In this document: positions 50,963 to 63,300 of the stretch, piece by piece
Numbering within the stretch: the stretch's first letter is position 1
How the letters are laid out: every line of letters begins with the position of its first letter
Source: Marthasterias glacialis
Lineage: Eukaryota; Echinodermata; Asteroidea; Forcipulatida; Asteriidae
Length of the DNA: 64,000 bases
Assembly (NCBI GenBank): GCA_911728455.2
Contig: OU452234.1
Coordinates: 14,147,338 to 14,211,337 of the forward strand
Direction: 5' to 3'
The notes under the pieces: model-generated
What the model was told of the DNA's origin: nothing
Database searches by the model: none
What the model saw: only the letters and a program-made list of their open reading frames with translations
Program-made: the position numbers and the translations under genes

Positions 50963-51953
50963 TGTTTTGTCACGAAATTAAACGAAAATCACACAATTTT
51001 AACGTTACATTCTACTTTAAAGATATCTTTTCAACCATCATTTCATAACAAACGTTTTTTAGAGCCAAAAAAGCGCCCAATCCGAAGGCAAAGTGTCCCT
51101 TCTAATGGATGTACGGCAGTAGGGATATTAACATTCGATTTGAAGATTCGATGCTAAGAAGAACAAAAATCCCTCGCGATCAAACTTTTCATCGATTCTT
51201 TTTTATTGGTCATTATTTTATTTCGTTTGATTTTGCCTCAAGTAACCATTCATTTTTATAAATTGGCTAATTTAAATGTTGTTATTATGAATTCTGTATG
51301 GATTAACGCTGTAAGGGGAACTCTGCATATAAATATATAGAGATGTAAAAAAAACAAAAAGAAACGCAGAAGATGGCTTGATGGATATTACGAAATAAAT
51401 ATTCATGAGATAAGAGGATTCGATTACTTTTCAGTTTAATGTTGTTAATTGTGGGTAATTTTTTGTTGTTCTTGTAATCATTATTTGCAAGTGAAGCGGC
51501 TTCAGATCATCTTGCTGCGGCTGTATCTGGGACTGCGACGTCTCTACTGCCGGCGTGGCTGTCACAATGAGCCCTTGGCAAGGCACCAGTCTCAGCGCTT
51601 TTTACCAAATGGCGTTTTGGTCGGAGTTTGCGTGTTTTGGCCGTGTCCGAATTGACGGCTATGGCTACGGCTACTGCTGGATCGCCGCGTCATCGTGCGT
51701 TGAAGTATTGGACGGTCGTAGCCGCAGCCGTCAATCGGTCTTTAGTGCAGATGCAGGGTGTTGACGTGTTGGAAGTTGTTGCTTTACAAGCATGTACAAA
51801 GATGTAGGAGGTTATGGGTAAACCTGATCATCTGAGGTCACACTTCGAGGCTCATGTATAACGCCAGATGTACCAGCCTTTAGTACCTGACGGTTACCTG
51901 TCAGATCGACCTTTGACCTTGAATGCATTAAGGCGTGTGACTTCACAGTTTAC

Positions 51954-51979
51954 ACACAAACACACACACACACACACAC
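51954..51979. repeat. (AC)n microsatellite
   Basis: About thirteen CA units with one interruption near the left end. Confidence 0.9.
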
Positions 51980-52629
51980 TACACTCAATGGGCCTTTTCA
52001 CACTATAGCCTCCGATCCGTGCCGAAAGCTACGCGGTTCCAATCCATGGTGACCAATAGCCGCTCTGCTTTCACACATACAGACTCGAAATCAACTTCTT
52101 CTTTTTTTTTGCCACACGTATCATCACTATTAGTCTGGTAGTTATGCGTCATTGCATCTACCCAATGAAACCATTAAGTCATTATGTAAGGCCAGTGCTT
52201 GTCTTTATCCGGATAAAGTCTATGGGACCAGTCTATGGGAAAGTTTCGGTCATTTTGCCGCATTTGGAAAGCAATTAACTGAATGACACAATCTGCAAGG
52301 ATAGAGAGGGTGTGGACCCTGTTGCAGTTGCTTCTACCTGGTTTAATCCATCGTAAAACATGTATTGACGACATGCTGGAGCCAGCCTATGTACTGTGTT
52401 GACACCATAGATTTATATACAGCAAAACACCAACATCTCATTGCGTAAAACCACGGAGAACGGTAAGACCAAATAGTTTCATTATCAATGGGGGTTGTTG
52501 CATCTATTATGAGAAACCTGCGAGCGACCATGCAGTAGAGTACCGTTTATGCAATGGGTTGGTATGTGAGGCACTTGAGAAAAACAAATAGACACATTAA
52601 ACACCGAGCAAACACAATTTTGGTTTGAT

Positions 52630-52760
52630 GGCCCTATTTCATGGCTCTGCTTACTGCGGAATTCTGCGCTTACGCCCTGCCAAGGCCTATAGGAGTACAC
52701 GCTTTACAGGGCGCCGTAAGCGCAGAATTCTTTGGTAACCAGCGCCATGAAATTGGGCCC
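52630..52760. mobile_element. Imperfect inverted-repeat element
   Basis: The arms share 'gccctatttcatgg' / 'ccatgaaattgggc', 'gcggaattctgcgcttacg' / 'cgtaagcgcagaattc' and 'ccctg' / 'caggg', around a loop of about 30 bases. It is probably a miniature inverted-repeat element. A short open frame on the minus strand here is an artefact of it. Confidence 0.65.
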
Positions 52761-54190
52761 TGATGTGTCGCCATGCGGCTGTGCATGGAAAGATGAACTC
52801 TCACCCAGATACTGCAGACGCGAGCGGTTGCTTTCAAATCACACAGGGGGCCGGCCGTCTTTGTCAAAACTGTTATATAACAGCCGGCGCGGACGCGCTC
52901 GTAGTAACTGGGTTATTCCATTTTTATAATCATGACGACGCAAGGTTTCAGGGTTTTATCTTGTCCCTCCTTACTACATGAAACAGCCGTGCGGGAGAAT
53001 AATGTCTCCAGACACCGGCGGCCTGTTATGTTGTAACAGAGGGATGGAGGTGTAGATTTCCTGTAGTGCTAATAAGTTAATACAAAGTGGCATTGCATTT
53101 AGTTGCCTGCTCTGTGAACAGTTTGATGCAGTTTTGTTTCACTTAGTTGAAGTAAAAACGTGACAACGTTATTTCATTATTGTTACCGATCAGTACAGCG
53201 TTATTTCTATACCCCTTTCTGACAATGAATAATTAGTTAAACACAAATCAGTAAAAAAAACATCATCGGCGAAACATAACTATCATTTTGAATAGAGAAA
53301 CAAGAGTGGTTTATAGAAGCAGAGCTTGTACAAAACTCACAAACAAACAAATGGACAAAAGAAACACTGATGAAAGACAAATTAAATTATAGAAGGGAAT
53401 GTTGATCATTGTGACGTGATATTTTTAAAAGCATTTTTTAAATGACATCAGGTTTTGACCCTAGCAGAGTCTTTCTCAAAGGGTAAATGACAACACAACA
53501 CACACACACATACAAGTAGGGTCGAAACCAGGGTCAAGCTAGGGTCGAAACGTGAGGCCAGGTCGTTTTGGTTGGTAAGCAGTTTCAGCTTATCTTATTT
53601 TGTCTTCAGTGATATTTTTTACCTTTTTTCTAACCACGCCACTATAGTCAAAAAACCCTACGGACATTGGCCTATTTCTTGTCTTCGAGGATTGACCAAG
53701 AATTTGTGAAGTTTTGAATTTAGCCTATTACGAGGTACACAGATACAGGGACTGGGTTATATATATATATATTTTTAAATTGAAAGGCCTCCAGGGCTAA
53801 CGGTATGCCTATCCCTGAAGATGTGAAATAGTTTACCATCAATCACCAACCTCGGTAACAACAAAACTGGTCCGGCGAGATCAGTCAACCCTGGGAACGA
53901 GGTTGGATAACCACGTACTTTGCAACGCCATTTTTCTACCAGTGTTCAGTAAGCATTTACTGATGAGCGCGCGTAATAAGCGCATCTTGTAGCAAAACTT
54001 CGCGCTGTGTGTAGCAAATTAGACGATGTAAGTGTGAAACGCAGACGCTCTCAATGATTGCGCGTTCCGTGCGCGCCGAGCCCGTTGTGCTTTTTTTCAA
54101 ACAGAAAGACCGTTAAGTACGGACCTTTGACGGATGGAAGTCGGTGAAATTTGGACTAAGTACACACGATCTGCATTCGTAACAGCAGTG

Positions 54191-54196
54191 TATAAG
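54191..54196 (+). promoter_or_regulatory. Possible TATA-like box of gene 2
   Basis: TATAAG lies about 107 bases upstream of the predicted start codon of gene 2. One motif of six bases is weak evidence; many animal promoters lack it. Confidence 0.2.
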
Positions 54197-54302
54197 TGCA
54201 CACGGAATGCATTAAACTTCAAGTGAATGTGATTTCCTTCGAAAGGCTGGCCGTAAACTTTGGCGATTTTACCGGGCACTGTTTTGTTGGTGGCGCGTAA
54301 TC

Positions 54303-54378
54303 ATGAGGACACAGTTTCTGCTGTATTTCATAAGTTTGTTGCAGTTGCAGCAGTCCTTTGCCGCAACATTTGGGATTT
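54303..54378 (+). CDS. Gene 2, exon 1: signal peptide
   Basis: ATG in fair context, then Met-Arg-Thr-Gln-Phe-Leu-Leu-Tyr-Phe-Ile-Ser-Leu-Leu-Gln-Leu and a small-residue Ser-Phe-Ala-Ala cleavage region. The donor is ATTT|GTGAGT, phase 1. The short basic start, hydrophobic core and Ala-Ala exit are a textbook signal peptide, which supports this start codon. Confidence 0.8.
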
Positions 54379-57300
54379 GTGAGTACCGTAATTGTTCGTT
54401 GTAAACTGAGTAGTGTTCTACGGTATGTTATCTATATTGTCAGCAGTGTATAGCCTTTATGAGCTCTTACGTTTGTCTGTCATTTTTGTGTGTGTGTTTG
54501 TTTGTCATTTTGACTGTTTTCTACACATCAAAACAGCTCCGTACTCTATTTATTATATTTATCATGCTTAATTAGTGTTACTTATTATGTAGCTTGATAC
54601 TCCGTAATTACCGGTTCATGTATTTGTAAAAAAAAAAAGAATGCGTTGTGGGAGTGACGACCTCACAGTGTTTTTAACTTGCTCTGCTGTTATCAGTTTT
54701 TGATCTGTTTTGAACCAATTTTTATCTGATTTTAATTGATCTGCAGTTCTTAAACAGTGTAGTCAATGTCTGTATCAATTTGTCACCAGTCCAGCTACAG
54801 GTGTAAGTCTTCTTGAAGCTGTTTAGAACTGAAAATAAGAGGCTAACGACAGGGCTGGCTGGAGACAACAAATCAGACGCACCATGCATGTTTACCTTTT
54901 ATAACGAGTGCCCATCAGACAACGAGGAGTTGTCTTTTTCCCTTTTTTTCCCCGCAGGAGTATGGAAATAAATGTGTATCTGAATTGACTTTAGTCTTTC
55001 TAAGCCAATGTTTCGGGGGCTGGTTTATAACGAGTGCTCAGTTTCAAACTTGAATACCCTTTTGTATGGATGTAACTAAATCATTGCTAATAAATGCTAA
55101 CGATCGCAGGTCATCAAAAACAACCCAAAATGGCCAAAGTTCATTCAACACTGTTGTTTGACCTACTGCAGTCGATTTCACCAAACTCTTTCTAACTTAG
55201 GAATTATCCTAACTTTAAGATGCATAGTGATTTGTTTTGTGACATCACACTTTCCTTAGCAATTCAGATTGATTCGTCTTAAGTATGATATTAGAGCTTC
55301 GTCAAATCGACTGCAGGCCTAGCATGCCCAGTACCAGAGGATGCAATCGCGAAAAAAGACAAATTAAAAACAAAATCGACTTAGAATCTTGATCGACGTC
55401 CCTTTATCGTCCATTTTAGCTTGATGAGTGGACTTTATCTTAGAATCTTGATCGACGTCCCTTTATCGTCCATTTTAGCTTGATGAGTGGACTTTTTCTT
55501 TTTGTTTCAATACAGCGAGAACGGACTGCGATGCGTATTACCGATTAACGGAACCGAGTCTAAAAGGTGGACCCATAACAATGATATGTGATCCATGGTA
55601 AGTTGCTCTCACGTGACCCATTTTTACTAGTTCCTTTTACACAAGAAGTTAGATATGTATAGATCAATACCAAACCGATCGCGCAACCCGCGTCACGTGA
55701 CCTATTGTGGGTATTGAATGTAAACAAACACGACGTCCTCCATAGGAACGTGCGGTACGGTACATGATGATTGTTGCATTTGTTCATTCGATGGAGGCTT
55801 TTCCTTCTCAAAATCTGTGAAAATATTCCAGAGGTTGTACCAGAGACCTTCGAGTGGCTGAACAAAGCCAGTAAGGACAGTTCCAGCAAGTCTTGGAAAT
55901 TGTACAAGTATAGTAAAAAATATGCACGAGTTGTACTAAATAGTGCACGGCAGAATGTTTCGGCCATACGAACGCGATCACACACTTCAACGCGAGAATT
56001 TCAAAGTTCTAAAGCTGAATCATCCAAAGAAATTGCTTTCCAAAACTGTGTGATTCCTTTGCCTATTTGAATTTTGCAAAGCTAGGTATAAATGCTCACT
56101 TTTCCAACGTTCTTTACCCTTTTGTCCAGTGATTTACGCCTACATTACAAACAAAATAACAGGCGGGTGGCTACATAGTCGTCCGACGCCGGTAGTGCAT
56201 AGTTCAAAATAAACCTCTTTTGTATAGTTATAATAATAATAATGGAATTTATGAAGAGCAAATTTTATGATAAACATATTCAAAATAATGCACTGTACAC
56301 AAAATAAGCCATATAAAGCACTAATTGAATAAAGTAGAATACTGAACTCAGTGTGGCAAAGCACGGAATATTATACACATATGGACTGGCAATGACGTGC
56401 ACTGTTGCCCGAATAATGCCAGTCCATATGTGTCTTATAACACACATCAGTCCAAAATGTCGGTTCGGGTTAGAAGAGTAAATCGCGGTTTCTTGGCCAG
56501 AGATTCTCCTCGATCCTCAAACGCCGCCATTTTCGTTCTCTTGAGGGTGCTGTTTACCAGTCAATAGTTTTGGGGTTTTTGAAACTATTTCCCGCTTTGC
56601 GAACTATTTCCCCCAAATGAAGCGCGTGTGGTGCAGATTTCATGCACTAGGCTGTATTATAACACACCTCTCACTGGTTCTTTATCCTGATTGGCTGAAA
56701 CACGGTCACGTGGGGTGAACTAATATAGCCTATTGCATGAAATCTGCACCACCGTGAACTTGACGCGCGTCAACGCACCGCACGCGCTTCATTTGGGGGA
56801 AATAGTTTGCAAAGCGGGGAATAGTTTCAAAAACCCAAAAACTATTGACTGGTAAACAGCGCCCTCAAAAGGTATACAATGCTCATAACAGTTTACCGTT
56901 GTAAAACTGTGCGTCCTGAAAATATTTTTTTTTCACATTACATTTTAGACTGAGGTGTGTTATAAAACACATATGGACCGGCATTATTCGGGCAATAGTG
57001 CACGTCTATGCACCCCTTGGGCCTGTGAGTGACCAGAAGACGGTCCTATTTCCCTCGGCCTTCGGCCTCGGGAAATAGGACCCTCTCCTGGTCACTCACA
57101 GGCCCTCGGGGTGCATAGACGTGCACTATTGTCCTCATTGCCAGTCCATATGTGTATATTAGTTCACCCCATGCGACCGTGTTTCAGCCAATCAGGATAA
57201 AGAACCAGGGAGAGGTGTGTTATAAAAAGGACTATTAAGGCCTAATCAGCGCCGTAACTAGGGTAACCTGTGGGGGGGGGGCACTTTCGGCCAATTAAAA

Positions 57301-60300
57301 CCATTTGTAAGTTTAAAGCCCCTTTTCAGCACTCTTCTGACATGTTGAGGAAAAACAAAATGTATTCTGCATGTAAATAATATTTAGATAAAATAAAAAC
57401 ATTGACATTACTTTAAATGCTCAAAAAGTGTAACATTTTGTTCTGGGATTTTTTAATCTCCAAAGTCCTTATTTTAAATTGGGACACCCGGGGGTGGGGG
57501 GCACAGGACATCAATCAGTTCGGGGCATGTGCCCCCCCCCCCCTTAGTTACGCCATACGGCCTAATCATTCACCAATTGGCATAGAGAGTACCATATTCG
57601 CAAAAGCATGAAGTTTTTTGTGGCATGTGTGTCATTAATTCAAGTCAAGGGGAATCATACGGTGTCCTTTCTCCGTTTTTTATTTTTTTCTAATAATTTT
57701 TATTGCAAGACTGTCACAACAGGAAACAATATTGCCCTAGAATTTCTTACCAGAAATGAAAAGACCGATGTTGGTTCAAATCGTACATTTTGAGACCCCT
57801 GACAAGTTGACATTTTGAAGAGCAAATATAGGGTTAAGAAATTGTCAATTTTGCAAGGAGTTAGTTCTAAAATATGTTCTAATGCATGTTCTAAACATAG
57901 CACAAGGGTGACCCTTATAAAAAAAAATCCTCAGGTAAGGTGATGGATGATAATTAATTGATATTTTACAAATGGTTTTGTCATACATTTTTGCATACTG
58001 TCTAGATGGACTTCCAAAAATGAGCTTAAAAGAAACAGTTTTGAGACCCCTGAAATGCCCAAAACATGTCCCGTTACTATGGCAACGGGCTACACATTGA
58101 TTCTAAAAGTTTATTTGTTAACATAGACCCTAAGAAACTGCCTCGTGCGTCAATTTTACCATCGTGCGACCGACCGACCATAAACCAACCTTAAGTCATT
58201 TCATCCTCTACAAAACATTTTTTTTTTCTTAAATACATTTTTTGACCGTGGACACATTACGTCAAGTGTTTAAATGATTTGAGTTCTTTCGGTCAGTTAC
58301 AGAGTGAACCATTGATCCACTTATAATTGTAGTTGTGAGTTTTCTCTGATTGTGTTGGTCCCAAATTAAGGATTGGATCAAGAAGACCACAAATACAAAC
58401 GTTCCTATGGACCACGAGGCAATATTATTTGGTATACTCTATACAAAAAAATGGACTGCCAAGAACTTAATTCTCATACTAGGCCACTACCATAATAATA
58501 AAATGAAGATGAACGGTACTAGTAAACCATCCTTTTTTCTTTTCAAAAAGAAATCAAAACTGTTATTTTGAAAAATTGATTTGTATTACCAACGGTAAAC
58601 GTGCTAAATGTAATGTGAAATGGCACTATTTTTCTCGTCTCTGTAATGATTTATTTAGATTTATGTTTACAATTGTAGGTTGCAGAATTAAAAGTGTTTA
58701 AGTGAATAAAAGTTTTGTTCCCCCCCCCCAAGGAAAAAAAGAAGAAAAGAAAACAGAAATCATTTAGTACATGAAATGACCCCTTTCGTCTCCGAATTTA
58801 TATCCTATTTTGAAGTGTGCACTTTGCCTATAATTCCTTAGCAATTTGAAATATTGACTGAAAGTGATGAAACTACAATCGCCTTTCATTTCAGTGCTAC
58901 GACCAAACCCATGGCATTGTGGAGGAGGGCGACTTTCCGGTCAATCAAAAACATACAATCATGGAAAACTATCAAGTTCGACCTAACTGGCAAATCCAAC
59001 TTCGTTCTCAGACATAATATGGCAATGACTATCGTGAAGCCAACTTCTGCGGATAACGGGATTTATGCGTGCTCGAAAGATAGAAAGTAAGTCTAATATC
59101 AAGTCAAAGAGATTTAGTGCTCTATTCATAATATATTGAAGGTACACTGCGGCCTCATATTTTTTACAATGACTATATTCATTACTTAGAAATTATACCA
59201 GTACACTTTTGAGAACCTTTTCGTAAAGAAGTGTATTTGTAAGGCAATTGCCCTGTAATTAACGAGAAATCGTCGAATAAAAACAAGAGAGGTCAAAGAT
59301 TATTATGTACGCGTATCCAGTCGTTGCAACAGACAAAAATTATGACTTCAACAGGCAGGCCAAAGCCCGGTTCAAACTTCCACGTGAAAGTGAATGCGAA
59401 GCGAATTTTGGTGACGCAACAATTCAGTACGCGCTGTTTTTCAATAATTGTGAAGCCCGGTTCATACTTCACGCGAATGCGAACGCGAAGCGAATTTTGA
59501 CGTCACAAATTTGCGACGAACAGTTCGCCCCAGTTAAAATGTGTTCAACCTTTTGCGGAATTCGCTGTGAATGTAGGAGAGTGACGTCAAATTCGCTTCG
59601 CGTTCGCATTCACGTCAGGTATGAACCGCAAGAAAGTTCACCTTGCTTTCGAAACCCATATCATACTCCCAGTAGTCTATATTGCACTCTGCGCATTTAG
59701 AGACGCTATGGCAGATTTAAATATACCTTACATGGTTTGCAGATAATAATGGTAGAAAACTTTTCTGGAAATGTTTCTGCCTGAAATGTTGATCGTGTTT
59801 AAATAATTAATGAACTAAGATCCAAGGTGAGGTTTTTGTCTCAGTGAATGCGCACAAAAATGCTGAATTTCCACAGGTTGGATTCATTACAAATATCTTG
59901 ATTTGTGCAAAGAATGGAAGCATTTACAGCCAATGTTGAGCTGGGGCTATCAGAAAAAAAAGAAACAAATTTTAACCATTAAACTGTTTGTTTTGCTGTA
60001 TTTAAACTCATGCTGTATCGATTCTCCCTCACAAAGGCCGTTGAGTTTGCACCATGTCATCGTACGAAAAGAAAGAGGTCATGTAAGAAATAAAATATTC
60101 AACAGGGAATCCGATATGGACTCTTTGTACGTATATCATTTAAAATTGTGTCTACGTTTGTAAATATTAACATAGGCGACAAGATGTAAACAGGCTGTTC
60201 ACTATGGTCCTCCTTAAGAGGTGATCAGATGAAAGTATTCAGTGTTTAGTATTTTATAGCTGATCTATAAAATCGCAAAGTAGCCACTATGTTGCAGCTG

Positions 60301-63300
60301 CTGCTGCTGTTGCTACTTCTGCTGCTGCTGTTGCTTCGGGAATTTAAAGCGGAATGTAAAAGCGGCTGCTGCTGGCGTAGTTGCCGCTGCTGTTGTTGCT
60401 GCTGCTGTTGCTTCGGGAATTTAAAGCGGAATGTAAAAGCGGCTGCTGCTGGCGTAGTTGCCGCTGCTGTTGTTGCTGCTGCTGTTGCTTCGGGAATTTA
60501 AAGCGGAATGTAAAAGCGGCTGCTGCTGGCGTAGTTGCCGCTGCTGTTGTTGCTGCTTCTGTTGTTGTTGTAGTTGCTGCTGCTACTGCTACATGCTTCT
60601 GTTGTTGCTGTTGTTGCTCCTACTGCTGCTGCTGCTTCTGTTGCTGTTGCTGCTGTTGTTGTTACTGCTGCTGTTGATGTTGCAGTTGTTGCAGTTGTTG
60701 CTGCTTTTGCTGTTTGTGGTTTTTCCTAAGGGCCTCTAAATGCTCGTGGACATTTTTGTGATGCGGGTGTCGTTTACACAATGACATCACCCGACACTTT
60801 CCAACAGGGTGAACGTGTTTGCATCATCGTTGCTTTTTCGTATTTTGCGTAAAATGTCATAGCAATAACAGTGTGACTCTCTTGTGTGTTCAATAATCAA
60901 CACCAACTTCCTCACTACGGTGTGTAAACATCTTCTCTTTTCCTCCTCTGTTCTCTGTTTCCCACGTATGCCAGATATGAGGAGTTACTCGTACCGTCAC
61001 AATTCATTTACCAATGGACGGATTGGACGCCGTGTTCTTCCTGTCGCACGGACAGAATGGGCCTCAAGAAAAGAGTCGGTAAAAGACAGTAATTCGTAAA
61101 ACAATTATCAGCAGAATAGAAGACTAAGTCAACTTAATTGGATCCACTTGGTATGCGTTTTGCTGAGCTGCACATCTCAGATCCGTCAAGACGATTCACT
61201 TGAAGTTGTCAGACCGATAATTCATTTTGTAGTATGAATAATGATCAGTTCGTCTGTTGGTCAATATGTTGTTGTTGTTTTTTTTTGGTTTTTTTTGTTT
61301 TTTTTTTGCTCTTGACCATTACGATCAACACATTCGTAAACAAGTGAAATTTGATTACATAGAACACCTTGACAACAAACGATCTGGTGTTAAGTTTTAT
61401 TTTATTTCTTTTTCTTTTCGTTTTTGTGCGTGAGGAAATTGTAGTTCATGTTCGGGAGGAAGCCGCATTTAAACTGGCGGTAACACGAGATTAGACTCCA
61501 GGTGTTTTTGAGGTTCTCCGAGGTTCATCCTCGAGTTACCTCAAGTTACCACTTGTTTAATTCTGCTTTTCTCCCTTAGTCTAATTTGCCAGGAGTCGTC
61601 ACTGCTTTTTCCCGTTATCCTTTGTTTTAATATTCCCGCACATCTCTCCTAGACCATTCAGCGAATGTAGTGCCCCTTGGGACTGCAAACCAATATAAAA
61701 AAAACCATAATGGTAATATCTCATAGAATAGGTAAGATTTATTAAGAAGTGGGTGAACGGGAACCATATTCTCACCACGCCCCCTTTTGTCAGGAACCCC
61801 AAGCTGTGGCGTTGTCAACAGCTTTATCAATTAATGGGAGACTTTCGAGGACACTAGGTGGCAGCAGACTTACCAGGTAAATCCATTGTTCTCGGATATT
61901 TTGCGCATGCTCAGAACTACTCAAACAGTGGAAAAGTACCTGGTAGGTATGTTGCCACCGAGCGTTCCAAAGTGTCCCAATGGCCGAGCTGTTCGATGTC
62001 TAATGTTGATTTCATTTCTATACACAGCGTTTGCTTTTGAAATTGTATCAACTACCGAAATATACCATAATGGTGTGCCATACGGTGCACATTTAGGCTT
62101 ATACTCTGACCGCTTTTGGAACGATTTGAAGGGGAATAGGGATTTCCGTGATGTATATGTCATGACTGAATGCCAAGTCTCTTGCAGGGAACGTAAGTAC
62201 CTATTCCATATATTATACACATATGGACTGGCAATGAGGGAAATAGTGCACGTCTATGCACCCCGAGGGCCTGTGAGTGACCAGGAGAGGGTCCTATTTC
62301 CCGAGGCCGAAGGCCGAGGGAAATAGGACCCTCTCCTGGTCACCCACAGGCCCGAGGGGTGCATAGACGTGCACTATTTCCCGAATAATGCCAGTCCATA
62401 TGTGTTTTATAACACACCTCAATCCAAAATGTCGTTTAGAAGAGTAAATCGCGGTTTTTTGGCCGGAGATTCTTCTCCATCCGCAGACGCCGTCGTTTTC
62501 TAGAGGGCACTCTTTACCAGTCAATAGTTTTTGGGTTTTTGAAACTATTTCCCGCTTTGTGAACTATTTCCCCCAAAATGAAGCGCGTGCGGTGCGTATG
62601 GTGCAGATTTCATGCACTAGGCTATATTAGTTCACCCTACGCGACCGTGTTTCAGCCAATCAGGATAAAGAACCAGGGAGAGGTGTGTTATAAATATATA
62701 TATATATCAAATGCCAGGTATAAATGCTAATTTTTCTAACGTTCCTACCTTTTTTGTGATTAGGGCCTACATTACTTACAAAGCAGGCGAGTGGCTAAAC
62801 ATCGTCGTCCGACTCCGACGCATTTTCTAAAAAATAAACCCTTTGTAGTAGAGCACTGGTAGCTTATGAAACAGTAAGGTAATAGAAATCAATGTCACAG
62901 CATACAACTTTAAAATAATGGCTTAGTAACTGTGTCATTATTACCGAAAGCCGACTGTTGATGTGACTCTGTCGGTCACAGCATGTATTTGCAAGTAGTT
63001 TGCCATCAGCTGAAATGACGCGGTACCCACTGCGCGCACAACCGCAACTACACTGCGTGGTATGATCTCTAAATGCACATGACTTTATAGTCCTGCGGAA
63101 ACACTGCACGCTATACATGTACATTGCATACAGACAGTGGAAACAAACCAGCAGTGGGTCGATTCCATTCTTTTCGCACGTTGAATTTTGAAACTTTAAA
63201 ATATCAAATTTGTGTTAAGTCTTTCAGATAATAAAGAACACTATCTGTTTTTGCCATGAAAATAAAAAAACTCGGGGTTGGACGGTAAGTTTTTTTTCTT

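Larger units (their letters stand above)
46169..54302. other. Intergenic region between gene 1 and gene 2
   Basis: No gene was recognised. It contains a near-perfect hairpin element (46602-46724), a B-box-like GGTTCGAATCC at 47452-47462, an AATA microsatellite (47679-47719), a TIR-bounded element (47831-47999), a 16-base inverted repeat (50909-50962), an AC microsatellite (51954-51979) and an imperfect inverted repeat (52630-52760). Open frames inside these are products of the repeats. Confidence 0.7.
55598..58894 (+). other. Intron 2 of gene 2 (about 3.3 kb)
   Basis: It contains a dispersed repeat segment (56082-56215), a complex of fold-back elements (56371-57236), an inverted pair with G/C runs (57239-57568) and AT-rich filler. 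No exon was recognised. Confidence 0.75.
59087..60974 (+). other. Intron 3 of gene 2
   Basis: It holds an inverted-repeat element (59455-59629) with an adjoining partial copy (59363-59420), and a TTG/CTG-rich region with a 77-base tandem repeat (60287-60715). No exon was recognised; the long open frames across the TTG/CTG region come from the repeat. Confidence 0.8.

Noticed and set aside
60289-60739. Overlapping Leu-, Cys- and Ala-rich open frames
   Set aside because: They come from CTG/TTG triplets and the 77-base repeat; all three frames are open, which is not coding behaviour.
61865-61943. Candidate extra exon of gene 2 (phase 1 in and out)
   Set aside because: It overlaps sequence that begins like the hairpin element at 46602, lacks a pyrimidine tract, and adds no cysteine expected for the family.
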